The notes beneath the pieces were generated by a model that did not search any database, had not been told where the DNA came from, and saw only the letters and a program-made list of their open reading frames with translations. This document shows, in pieces, positions 1 through 7,096 of a stretch of DNA of 7,787 bases. The stretch spans positions 1 through 7,787 of the forward strand of contig SKVA01000434.1 in assembly GCA_007129695.1 (NCBI GenBank). Reading direction: 5' to 3'. Both the position numbers and the translations under genes were made by a program. Source of the DNA: Spirochaetaceae bacterium. GTDB taxonomy: Bacteria > Spirochaetota > Spirochaetia > DSM-27196 > SLST01. Numbering within the stretch: position 1 is the stretch's first letter; the number at the start of each line of letters is the position of its first letter.

Positions 1-686
1 ACCGACGCTGCGTCGTTCGACAGCTTCTGGGCCTTGCCAAGGATCACCGACAGGTCGACGGGGACGACCGTGATGCCCTGCCGCTGGAGGATCTTCTCGC
101 TGAAGCGCACCGTCTGGAACGCAGCCGGGCGCGCGCCAATCGCGCCGATCCGGGCGCTCGTCAGCCCCTTCACGACGCGACAGACGCGCGCGAACGTGTC
201 GAGATCGGCGGTGAACTCGTCGCTGTTGATGTCAACGGTATGGTTCTCGGTCCCGGTGAAGGGGATCCCGTGCTGCACCAGGTTGTTGCAGACGCTGATC
301 TTCCCGCAGAAGCTGTCGCGCCGACCCTTCACGTCGACCTTGTCGACCTCGTCGTTGCTCGCCTGAACGAGAACGGGAACGTTGAGTTTCGCGCGGGAAA
401 TCGACTCGACGATGCCGATCTCATCCCCGAAGTTCGGGAGAATCACGACGATCCCGTCGATCTCCTCCGAGTGTTGCCGGAAGAGCGTCGCGCACTTGGC
501 CGCATCGGCTATGGTCTCGACAGCGCCGTGCTCGGTCGCGTCGGCGGGCAGGATCACGCAGCCAAAGCCGAGCTTGTCGAACTTGGCGACGATCTCGTTG
601 CGCGCGTTCTTCGCGTGGTCGGGGTTGAAGAATCCCCGCGTTCCGACGATCACGCCGAACGTGATCCGCTTCTGTGCTACTCTCAT
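1..686 (-). CDS. L-fucose/L-arabinose isomerase-like protein (partial, N-terminal 228 residues)
   Basis: The reading frame starts at an ATG (686-684) and stays open to the left edge without a stop, so the C-terminal part is missing. The translation resembles the N-terminal region of the L-fucose isomerase-like family (COG2407 type): a Rossmann-like start (ITFGVIVGTRGFFNP, residues 8-22), then VILPNFGDE (81-89) and the family-typical DSFCGKISVCNNL (124-136). Family members are cytosolic and interconvert aldoses and ketoses; many members in saccharolytic bacteria have no proven substrate. The catalytic metal-binding Glu and Asp of fucose isomerases lie in the C-terminal half, outside this window, so activity cannot be judged. 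The start is supported by AGGAGG four bases upstream and by a sigma70-like promoter about 50 bp further up. The gene is transcribed divergently from the cyclase gene. The family call is fairly sure; fucose versus arabinose or another sugar is open. Confidence 0.8.
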   Translation of the reverse strand, partial: MRVAQKRITFGVIVGTRGFFNPDHAKNARNEIVAKFDKLGFGCVILPADATEHGAVETIADAAKCATLFRQHSEEIDGIVVILPNFGDEIGIVESISRAKLNVPVLVQASNDEVDKVDVKGRRDSFCGKISVCNNLVQHGIPFTGTENHTVDINSDEFTADLDTFARVCRVVKGLTSARIGAIGARPAAFQTVRFSEKILQRQGITVVPVDLSVILGKAQKLSNDAAS

Positions 687-690
687 GACT

Positions 691-696
691 CCTCCT
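691..696 (-). promoter_or_regulatory. Ribosome binding site of the isomerase-like gene
   Basis: Read on the minus strand this is AGGAGG, a full match to the anti-Shine-Dalgarno core, with four bases (AGTC) before the ATG at 686. It fixes the start of the isomerase-like gene and rules out the overlapping out-of-frame minus-strand reading that begins further upstream. Confidence 0.8.
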
Positions 697-739
697 GATG
701 AATGCGCCGGGTGAACGCTTGATCGCTGCTGTACACATG

Positions 740-768
740 ATCATACGTGGTGGCGTCGACTCCGTCAA
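740..768 (-). promoter_or_regulatory. Sigma70-type promoter for the isomerase-like gene
   Basis: On the minus strand TTGACG (768-763) is followed after exactly 17 bp by TATGAT (745-740). Each hexamer differs from the housekeeping consensus at one position. Transcription would start near 733, giving a leader of about 47 nt before the ATG at 686. The match is seen in the sequence; its use in the cell is inferred. Confidence 0.65.
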
Positions 769-783
769 CATCAAACTCTATCA

Positions 784-820
784 GAAAACAAAGAGTAACG
801 CAAATAATCGAAAACAAAGA
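784..820. repeat. Direct repeat of GAAAACAAAGA, 26-bp period, upstream of the isomerase promoter
   Basis: Two perfect copies of an 11-bp A-rich word (784-794 and 810-820) lie in the divergent intergenic region. They sit 16 and 42 bp upstream of the -35 element of the minus-strand promoter, and 60-96 bp before the likely start of the cyclase gene. In a GC-rich genome such an A-rich repeat in a control region is a candidate activator site or UP-like element. No known regulator motif was recognised. Confidence 0.5.
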
Positions 821-879
821 CGCGGATACGACACGCAACGGAGGAGAAGCGGAGCCCGATCGGCAAATCGCGCTTGCGG

Positions 880-3756
880 ATGGAGCGAGGGGCCGCAATA
901 CTACAGGTGGAGGGTGCCAGAACGTCGGGTACGCGTCCGTCCGGCACAGTTACCTTTCTCTTCACCGACATTGAGGGGAGCACGAACCTCTGGGACACGG
1001 CCCCCGATCTCATGCGACCCGCGCTCGAGCGGCACGACGCGATCGTTGCAGCGGCAGTCGCCGGCCACGATGGGCACGTGTTCAAGACTGTTGGCGATGC
1101 GTTCTGCGTCGTCTTCCACCGCGCGAATGACGCGGTTCGCGCGTCAGTGGCGATTGAGCGCGCGATCGCGGCCGAACCGTGGGATCTCCAGCGTCCGATA
1201 AGGATTCGCATCGGGATCCACTCGGGCGAGGCGTACGAGCGGGCCGGCGACTACTACGGACCCGTCGTCAACCGCGCCGCACGGATCGAGGCGGCCGCGC
1301 ACGGTGGGCAGGTCCTGACATCGCTTGTTACGCAGGAGCTCGTCCGTGATCTCAAGCCCGAGGGCATTGGCTTTCAGGAGCTCGGCGCGCACCGTCTGAA
1401 GGACCTGGCCAGACCCGAGTCGCTCTTTCAGATCGTTGCCGAAGGGCTGGACAGCGAGTTCCCACCGCTTCGAACGCTCGACCGCCATCACCACAATCTT
1501 CCGGTCGAAACGACGCCGTTCCTGGGTCGTGAGCCCGAACTCCGTCGGCTTCGTGAGCTCGTGACCGACGGTCGCTACCCGATCGTCAGCGTCGTCGGTC
1601 CGGGGGGTATGGGCAAGACGCGTATCGCGCGACAGATCGCGGCCGATGTGATCGACCGCTTCGCCGACGGGTCGTTCTTCGTCGACCTGGCTACGATCCG
1701 CGACCGTGAATCGGTCTATCCGGCGATCGCCGCGGTGTTCGGATTCGAGCCATCGGGTCCCGCGACGATTCGCGACGCGGTGATCGACGGACTGCGCCCG
1801 AAGCAGCTGCTGCTGGTGTTGGACAACTGCGAGCAGGTTGCCGGAGCGGCAGACGTCGCGACGGAGATCGCGACCACCTGTCCCGATGTGCGCTGCCTGA
1901 TCACCAGCCGGATCCCGCTCCACGTCCGTGGCGAGGTCATCGTGGATCTACCGGCACTCTCGCTCCCCGACCCGAATCGCGCACCCGACGACGCACAATC
2001 GCTGTCGCAGTACGAGTCGGTCTGGCTCTTCGTAGAACGCGCGACCGCAGTCCGCGGCGACTTCACGGTCACGAACCGCAACGCGCCGGCGGTTGCAGAG
2101 ATCTGCCGACGGCTTGACGGAATCCCGCTCGCGATCGAGCTGGCCGCGACGCGCGTCAGATCGATGTCGCCGGAATCGCTCCTCGCCCGGCTGGATCAGC
2201 GCTTGCGCGTACTGACCGGGGGTGCGGTTGATCTGCCCGAACGACAACGAACGCTGCGGGCGACGATCGAGTGGAGCTACGATCTGCTGGACGACGCGCA
2301 GAGGGCGTCGCTCGCGGCGCTCGCAGTATTCAGCGGGCTGATCCGGCTGCCCGCGGCCGAGGCCGTGCTCGCCGCCGCGCTGGTTCGGTCGGACGATCCG
2401 CTCGACCTGATCGACGCGCTCGTCGAGCGCAGCCTCCTGTGCGTAGCGCCGCTCGATGAGGCCGATCCCGCGTACTACATGCTCGAGACGATCCACGAGT
2501 ACGCGACAGAACGGCTGGAGACGCACGCACGCTGCGACGATGTCAGGGAAGCCTTTGCGGCGTACTACGCCGATCTGGCGCTCCGGATCGACTCCGCACT
2601 TGCGGGCCCAGACCAGGCCGAGTGGCTCCGCCACGCGTGGTCCGAGCTGGAGAACCTGGAGGCTGCTCTGACGGTCGAGCGCGACCCACACACGCGCGCC
2701 CGAGTGGCTCTCGCGTGCGCGCAGGTGTACGAGATCAAGGGTGCGGTCAGCCGCGCGGCCGCGGCGGCACGACTCGGGCTCGACTCCGACGGGTCGGGGG
2801 TTGTCGCCGCGCGGCTTCACCTGACGATCGGTCGTGCGGCGCTCGCAAGCGCCGACGTCGCGACCGCGCAGCATCATCTTGAAGAGGCGGTCGATCTGGC
2901 GACGGCGGCGGCAGGAAGCTGTGACGACCGCGCGCGCGAAACGGCGTTGCTTGCACGCTGCGAACGTGCTCATCTCCAGCTTGTCGGCGGATCGATGGAG
3001 GAGACGGGGTACGGACCGCGGGAGGTCGCCGCCGACGCGCGCAGGCTCGGCGTCGCGCCTGCGGAGGCTCGCGCTGAGTTTGTTTCGGGCAATGTGGCGC
3101 TCGCCGGATCGGATCTGGACGGGGCGCGCTCGCACTACGGTAGAGCGAGCGCGATCTATGAGGGTATGGGCGATGCACGCCGTGCCGCGCAGTGTCGCGT
3201 GAACCTGGGCATCGTCGCATACGCGTCGGGTCACCACGGTGAGGCGCGCGACCATTTCACCGCGGCGATCATGGAGCTCGCATCGATCGGTGACCAGTCG
3301 GTCCTTGCGACCGCGTACTCGAACCTGGGCAACCTGCTGGTCGCCGAAGGCAACCTGTGCGATGCGCGCAACGTGTTCGAGTCGCTCATCGGCCTTGCCG
3401 ACCGGCTCGACATGTACCCGATGGCCGCGGCGGGACACGCCGGACTCTCCGACGTCTACCGGCTCAAGGGCATGACCAGCGAAGCGCTGTCGGAGGCGCA
3501 GGCAGCGCTGTCGTTGATCGGACGCGCCGGCGGGTGCGATGAGTCGTTGCACGCGGGACTGGCGCATCGGGTCCACGCAGACGTGCTGGTGGAGATGCTC
3601 CGCGATCACCCGGACGACGATGAGCTGCGGGAGCGTGCGGCCGCGGCGTACGAAGCTGCGGGAAGGATCTTCCGCGAGTACGGCGAACACGAAGAGTACG
3701 AACGGACCCGTAGCGGTCTGGAACGTCTACAGCATGTCAGAGGAGAAGCAGGATGA
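880..3756 (+). CDS. Class III adenylate cyclase fused to a STAND-type (NB-ARC-like) ATPase and TPR-like repeats
   Basis: This is a 958-residue multidomain signalling protein, probably cytosolic, with no signal peptide or membrane segment. Residues about 22-190 are a class III cyclase domain that would make cAMP from ATP: the metal aspartates are D30 (FTDIEGS) and D73 (KTVGDAF), the adenine-specifying pair appears to be K69 and D124, and the transition-state residues N131 and R135 are present in GDYYGPVVNRAAR. Next comes a P-loop ATPase of the AfsR/MalT/NB-ARC kind: Walker A GPGGMGKT (240-247), Walker B LLLVLD (310-315), the sensor-like ITSR (341-344) and GIPLA (414-418). From about residue 590 to the end are Ala-rich helical pairs resembling TPRs, for example around 808-840. 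There is no C-terminal HTH, so output should be the cyclase rather than DNA binding. The start is uncertain: ATG 880 lacks a clear Shine-Dalgarno; TTG 874 and GTG 907 are alternatives. The stop overlaps the next gene's start. The trigger is unknown. Confidence 0.88.
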   Translation: MERGAAILQVEGARTSGTRPSGTVTFLFTDIEGSTNLWDTAPDLMRPALERHDAIVAAAVAGHDGHVFKTVGDAFCVVFHRANDAVRASVAIERAIAAEPWDLQRPIRIRIGIHSGEAYERAGDYYGPVVNRAARIEAAAHGGQVLTSLVTQELVRDLKPEGIGFQELGAHRLKDLARPESLFQIVAEGLDSEFPPLRTLDRHHHNLPVETTPFLGREPELRRLRELVTDGRYPIVSVVGPGGMGKTRIARQIAADVIDRFADGSFFVDLATIRDRESVYPAIAAVFGFEPSGPATIRDAVIDGLRPKQLLLVLDNCEQVAGAADVATEIATTCPDVRCLITSRIPLHVRGEVIVDLPALSLPDPNRAPDDAQSLSQYESVWLFVERATAVRGDFTVTNRNAPAVAEICRRLDGIPLAIELAATRVRSMSPESLLARLDQRLRVLTGGAVDLPERQRTLRATIEWSYDLLDDAQRASLAALAVFSGLIRLPAAEAVLAAALVRSDDPLDLIDALVERSLLCVAPLDEADPAYYMLETIHEYATERLETHARCDDVREAFAAYYADLALRIDSALAGPDQAEWLRHAWSELENLEAALTVERDPHTRARVALACAQVYEIKGAVSRAAAAARLGLDSDGSGVVAARLHLTIGRAALASADVATAQHHLEEAVDLATAAAGSCDDRARETALLARCERAHLQLVGGSMEETGYGPREVAADARRLGVAPAEARAEFVSGNVALAGSDLDGARSHYGRASAIYEGMGDARRAAQCRVNLGIVAYASGHHGEARDHFTAAIMELASIGDQSVLATAYSNLGNLLVAEGNLCDARNVFESLIGLADRLDMYPMAAAGHAGLSDVYRLKGMTSEALSEAQAALSLIGRAGGCDESLHAGLAHRVHADVLVEMLRDHPDDDELRERAAAAYEAAGRIFREYGEHEEYERTRSGLERLQHVRGEAG
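3740..3745 (+). promoter_or_regulatory. Ribosome binding site for the coupled small gene
   Basis: GAGGAG lies inside the last codons of the cyclase gene, seven bases before the ATG at 3753. Together with the ATGA stop/start overlap it argues for direct translation or translational coupling of the downstream 176-residue protein. Confidence 0.65.
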
Positions 3757-4283
3757 GTTTTGACAAGATGAAGCCGGAGAAGGGGCCGTTCACCGCGTGC
3801 CACGCGCAACCGTTTGTCTCCGACGCGATCGGTGCACCGAAGAACCGCAGACGCGAGCTGCTTTCGGCGTGGGTGCCCGCCGAAGAAGGCATCGAGTACG
3901 TCGTCCGCGAGATCGAGCCAAAGGACGGGTATACGTTCCGTCGCGGCGGTCCGGAGGGGCACCTGATCCTGAACCTGGACGTCTTCGTGAAGATCGCCGT
4001 GGCGCCGCCGAACCAGATGCAGAAGGCGCTGAAGGCGATCGCCAAACGCCCGGCCCGCGTCGTGCTGAGCGAAGAGTACCTGCGCGAACGGCGCGGCGGC
4101 ACGATCAATGAGAACGACCTGCGCCTGCTCATCGGCGACAAGTCACACTCGCTCGCGGAGGCCGAAAAGGCGGGTCTGATCGCAGTAGTCCCCCAGCCGA
4201 AGACCAGGCAGGCGTCGCGCGCGGTCGCGTTCGACATCCTGAAGTGGCCGATCGACGACCTGATGATCATATCGATAACCTGA
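3753..4283 (+). CDS. Uncharacterised 176-residue protein translationally coupled to the cyclase
   Basis: I do not recognise a family. The protein is soluble-looking, with no signal peptide or membrane segment, one cysteine (C16) and two tryptophans (W40, W165). A positively charged stretch at about 30-34 (KNRRR) is followed by an alternating acidic/hydrophobic region (44-82). A basic helix-like region follows at about 89-114 (ending LRERR), then a predicted helical part rich in charged residues (118-140) and a hydrophobic end (about 168-176). The gene is real by context: its ATG overlaps the cyclase TGA (ATGA), a good Shine-Dalgarno precedes it, and its GC-rich third positions match its neighbours. 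It is followed by a GC-rich hairpin, so the cyclase and this gene form a two-gene operon. It may be a partner, regulator or output protein of the cyclase/STAND protein; that is inference only. Confidence 0.75.
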   Translation: MSFDKMKPEKGPFTACHAQPFVSDAIGAPKNRRRELLSAWVPAEEGIEYVVREIEPKDGYTFRRGGPEGHLILNLDVFVKIAVAPPNQMQKALKAIAKRPARVVLSEEYLRERRGGTINENDLRLLIGDKSHSLAEAEKAGLIAVVPQPKTRQASRAVAFDILKWPIDDLMIISIT

Positions 4284-4294
4284 CATCGTTCTCC

Positions 4295-4313
4295 GGGGCG
4301 GCTCCGCCGCCCC
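4295..4313 (+). terminator. GC-rich stem-loop after the cyclase operon
   Basis: A perfect 8-bp stem (GGGGCGGC, 4295-4302, with GCCGCCCC, 4306-4313) closes a three-base loop, 11 bases after the stop of the small gene. There is no T-run after it, so it is not a classical intrinsic terminator, but such bare GC hairpins commonly end operons in high-GC bacteria. Confidence 0.5.
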
Positions 4314-4323
4314 AACCGGGATA

Positions 4324-4357
4324 CTCGGCGCGGTCGGTCTGAGTCGCTCGCGCCGAG
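4324..4357. repeat. 9-bp perfect inverted repeat just upstream of the PEP carboxylase promoter
   Basis: CTCGGCGCG (4324-4332) and CGCGCCGAG (4349-4357) are exact reverse complements separated by 16 bp. The right arm ends 10 bp before the -35 hexamer at 4368. It could be an operator for a dimeric regulator, or, in read-through RNA from the cyclase operon, a second stem-loop that helps stop transcription. The sequence alone does not decide between these. Confidence 0.4.
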
Positions 4358-4367
4358 CCAGGACGCT

Positions 4368-4396
4368 TTGCCCTTCGCAGGCGGGTGGGCTATCTT
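4368..4396 (+). promoter_or_regulatory. Promoter of the PEP carboxylase gene, likely giving a leaderless mRNA
   Basis: TTGCCC (4368-4373) and TATCTT (4391-4396) are separated by exactly 17 bp. The -10 element ends seven bases before the ATG at 4404, so the predicted transcription start falls on or next to the A of the start codon. There is no Shine-Dalgarno before that ATG, which fits leaderless translation. The in-frame TTG at 4368 that would extend the protein by 12 residues is better read as part of the -35 element. Confidence 0.6.
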
Positions 4397-4403
4397 ACGC
4401 TCG

Positions 4404-7052
4404 ATGTCCGACCTGTCGACCTTCGAGACCGAGGTTGCCCGCCCGTACCAACTCTACAACGGGCTCTTCCTGGGATTGCCGTTCCGGGAGATCCGGAACG
4501 CCGGGATCACGCTCCCGCTGTTTACGCGCTACTGCGCCGAACGCCTTGAGGCCGGTACGCATCCGGCGCGCATCGTCGCCGACTTCATCAACGACCGTCG
4601 ACCCGAGCTTGACGATGACGATCGAGTCGACCTCATGTTCCGGTTTCTCCAGTTCGTCGAGCGTCAGGTCGTGCTCTTCGACGCGCTCGAGGACGCTGCA
4701 TTTCCAAAGATCCACGACATGACGGGCCCCGGATCGATCCGCGAGCTCGCCGAGCGGCTCACGACCGGAGGACGGGTCGCCGCTGCGCGCTCGTTTCTAG
4801 ACGCCTACCGCGTGCGGATCGTTCTCACCGCGCACCCGACGCAGTTCTACCGCGACGACGTGCTCGCGATCGTCACCGACCTCACGGCCGCGGTCGAGCG
4901 CGGCGACGCGAACTCGATCTATGACCTGCTGCTCCAGATGGGAAAGACGCGCTTTCGAAACTCCCAGAAGCCGACACCGGTCGAAGAGGCGGAGAGCCTC
5001 CTCTGGTACCTGGAGAACGTCTTCTACGATACGATCCCGCTGCTGCAGCGCGACCTGGCCCGGATCGGATCCCCCGATCCCGATGACGCCGCTCCGTCGG
5101 ATTCGTCCGGCGCAGGCACGGTCTCATCGACGGCCGCAGAACTCGACCGGCCGCCGGTGGTGGAGCTCGGCTTCTGGCCGGGTGGCGACCGGGACGGCAA
5201 TCCCTACGTGACCTCCGACGTGACGCTCCGCGTCGCCGAAATGCTCCGGCAGTCGGTCCTCACGCGCTACCGCTGCGATATCGACGCGCTTGCACGCCGG
5301 CTGACCTTCCCGGATGTCAGCGAGCGTATAGAGGCGATCGCGCGTCGGCTTCGATCGACCCTATCCCCGTCTGCATCGGTCCCGGTCGACGATGTCTATC
5401 CGGGCGAGGACGAACTGATGGCCGACCTGCGGGCGCTCCACGAAGTTCTGGTTCGCGACCACCTGGGGCTCTTTCGCGACCAGCTCGAGCTCCTGATCCA
5501 CAAGGTCGCGTCGTTCGGCTTCCGGTTCGCGTCGATCGATCTACGCCAGGACTCGCGCGTGCTCGAAGCGGCGGTTGGATCGATCGTCGACGCGGTCGGC
5601 ACGCGCGGGGACGCGTCGTATGGAGAGATGACCCCGTGCGAACAGATCGACGCGATGGTCGATGCGTCGGGCAGGCTTCCCCGCGTCGACGCCGTACTGG
5701 AGCTACTCGATGAAGGCGTTCCCCGCGACACGGTGCAGGCGCTGATCGCCGCGCGACGGATTCAGCGTCGCAACGGGCCGGCGGCGGTCCACCGACACAT
5801 AATCAGCAACACCCGATCGGCCGCCGACGTGCTTTCGGTCTGGTTCCTCTCGCGGTGCGCCGGTTACGACGATCGGATCGACCTGGACATCGTACCGCTA
5901 TTCGAAACGATCGACGACCTCCACGCGTCGACGCACGTGATGGAGCAGCTCTACGACGACCCACGGTATGCGTCGCACCTATGCGACCGGGCCGGAGCGC
6001 AGACGATCATGCTCGGCTTCTCCGACGGAACCAAGGACGGCGGCTACGTAACCGCGAACTGGGAGATCTTCAAGGCGAAGCGACGGCTGACCGCGCAGGC
6101 GTCGCGCCGGCACGTGCGGCTGACGTTCTTCGACGGTCGAGGCGGGCCTCCTGCGCGCGGTGGCGGAAACACGCACCGCTTCTACCGGTCGATGGGTAGA
6201 AGCGTCGCGAGCAGCCGGATCCATCTGACGATCCAGGGGCAGACGATCAGCTCCAAGTACGGCACCAGGAGCGCGGCGCGGTTCAACCTTGAGCAGCTGG
6301 TCACCGCAGGGCTGGACTCGAATGCCTTCCTCGATCGCCACCGCGACCTGACCGACGACGAAAGCGCGCTGATGGACGAACTCTCCACTCACGCCGCCGA
6401 CGCGTACACGCGGCTCAAGTATCATCAGAGCTTCCTGCCGTACCTCAAGGAGCGGACCCCGCTCGCGTACTATGGCAAGACCAACATTGCGAGCAGACCG
6501 ACGCAGCGGGGATCGGATGACGAGCTGTCGATAGACCGGCTGCGCGCGATTCCATTCGTCGGCGCGTGGAGTCAGATGAAGCAGAACGTCCCGGGCTACT
6601 ACGGCTTCGGATCGGCGCTCGAGGCGGTGTCGCGATCGCACGGCGCGGCTGTCGTGCGCCGGCTCTACGATGAGAGTCTGTTCTTCCGGACGCTCGTCGA
6701 CAACGCGATGCAGAGCCTTTCAAAGACCTACTTCCCGCTCACCGCGTATCTGGCCGACGATCCGCGCTACGGTGAGTTCTGGACCCTCATCCGGGACGAG
6801 GCCGAGCGGACCCGGCGGATGCTCCTGGAGGTGAGCGGGCAGACCCGCCTCCTGGGCGCGGAACCCGACATCAGGCGGAGTATCCGCACGCGCGAGCAGA
6901 TCGTACTCCCCGCGCTCGTGCTCCAGCAATACGCGCTCGCGGCGATCGCCGACCCGGCGCTCCGGGTGGCCGGTGAAAGCGCCGAAACGCTCGAACGAAT
7001 CGTCGTGAAGAGCATGGCCGCCGCGGTCAACGCGAGCAGGAACGCGGTGTGA
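4404..7052 (+). CDS. ppc: Phosphoenolpyruvate carboxylase
   Basis: This 882-residue cytosolic enzyme, close to the 883 residues of the E. coli enzyme, makes oxaloacetate from PEP and bicarbonate and refills the TCA cycle. The catalytic His is H144 in VLTAHPTQ. GGDRDGNP (260-267), FRFASIDLRQDSR, VPLFETIDDL, the lysine K544 of SDGTKDGGY and the glycine-rich loop GRGGPPARGGG (R579) follow in the family order, then SRPTQR and the AIPFVGAWSQ block. Residues matching the E. coli aspartate-inhibitor site appear kept: R579, K774 (SLSKTYF), R830 (IRTRE) and N880 near the C terminus (SRNAV), so allosteric inhibition by aspartate is plausible. HPTQ in place of HPTE and the GRGGPPARGGGNTHRF loop mark a subgroup I associate with Bacteroidota and Spirochaetota. 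A Ser/Ala/Asp-rich insert lies at about 223-248. The start is ATG 4404, right after the promoter. The gene converges on the arabinofuranosidase gene. Confidence 0.96.
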   Translation: MSDLSTFETEVARPYQLYNGLFLGLPFREIRNAGITLPLFTRYCAERLEAGTHPARIVADFINDRRPELDDDDRVDLMFRFLQFVERQVVLFDALEDAAFPKIHDMTGPGSIRELAERLTTGGRVAAARSFLDAYRVRIVLTAHPTQFYRDDVLAIVTDLTAAVERGDANSIYDLLLQMGKTRFRNSQKPTPVEEAESLLWYLENVFYDTIPLLQRDLARIGSPDPDDAAPSDSSGAGTVSSTAAELDRPPVVELGFWPGGDRDGNPYVTSDVTLRVAEMLRQSVLTRYRCDIDALARRLTFPDVSERIEAIARRLRSTLSPSASVPVDDVYPGEDELMADLRALHEVLVRDHLGLFRDQLELLIHKVASFGFRFASIDLRQDSRVLEAAVGSIVDAVGTRGDASYGEMTPCEQIDAMVDASGRLPRVDAVLELLDEGVPRDTVQALIAARRIQRRNGPAAVHRHIISNTRSAADVLSVWFLSRCAGYDDRIDLDIVPLFETIDDLHASTHVMEQLYDDPRYASHLCDRAGAQTIMLGFSDGTKDGGYVTANWEIFKAKRRLTAQASRRHVRLTFFDGRGGPPARGGGNTHRFYRSMGRSVASSRIHLTIQGQTISSKYGTRSAARFNLEQLVTAGLDSNAFLDRHRDLTDDESALMDELSTHAADAYTRLKYHQSFLPYLKERTPLAYYGKTNIASRPTQRGSDDELSIDRLRAIPFVGAWSQMKQNVPGYYGFGSALEAVSRSHGAAVVRRLYDESLFFRTLVDNAMQSLSKTYFPLTAYLADDPRYGEFWTLIRDEAERTRRMLLEVSGQTRLLGAEPDIRRSIRTREQIVLPALVLQQYALAAIADPALRVAGESAETLERIVVKSMAAAVNASRNAV

Positions 7053-7058
7053 GATCAC

Positions 7059-7078
7059 CGCGGCGGAACCCCGCCGCG
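7059..7078. terminator. Stem-loop between convergent genes, probable bidirectional terminator
   Basis: CGCGGCGG (7059-7066) and CCGCCGCG (7071-7078) form a perfect 8-bp stem with the loop AACC, six bases after the carboxylase stop. A weaker hairpin follows (GCGGC 7081-7085 with GCCGC 7090-7094). Both lie in the 44-bp gap between the two converging genes and so could end transcription from either side. No T-run is present on either strand. Confidence 0.55.
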
Positions 7079-7096
7079 ACGCGGCGCACGCCGCGC

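Noticed and set aside
240..698. Plus-strand open frame across the isomerase-like gene
   Set aside because: It lies antisense to a frame with clear family motifs and a strong ribosome binding site, and has no recognisable domain of its own.
1948..3690. A 580-codon open frame on the minus strand, opposite the cyclase gene
   Set aside because: It is a by-product of GC-rich codon bias. Its translation is Arg-rich without any recognisable motif, while the plus strand carries clear cyclase, P-loop and repeat signatures.
880..4283. A Pycsar- or CBASS-like antiviral operon (cyclase plus effector)
   Set aside because: The substrate-specifying residues (K69, D124) point to ATP rather than pyrimidine nucleotides. 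The partner shows no TIR, nuclease, phospholipase or membrane segment, and there are no defence or mobile genes nearby.
3737..4315. Minus-strand open frame covering the small coupled gene
   Set aside because: The plus-strand frame has the ATGA overlap and a Shine-Dalgarno; the minus-strand product is Ser/Arg-rich, low-complexity and runs into the cyclase gene.
4368..4403. A 12-residue N-terminal extension of PEP carboxylase from TTG 4368
   Set aside because: The TTG forms part of a well-spaced -35 element and the extension has no family similarity; the ATG at 4404 gives the usual protein length.
7053..7096. Possible small RNA or repeat element in the gap between the convergent genes
   Set aside because: The 44-bp gap holds only short GC-rich hairpins, best explained as terminator structures.
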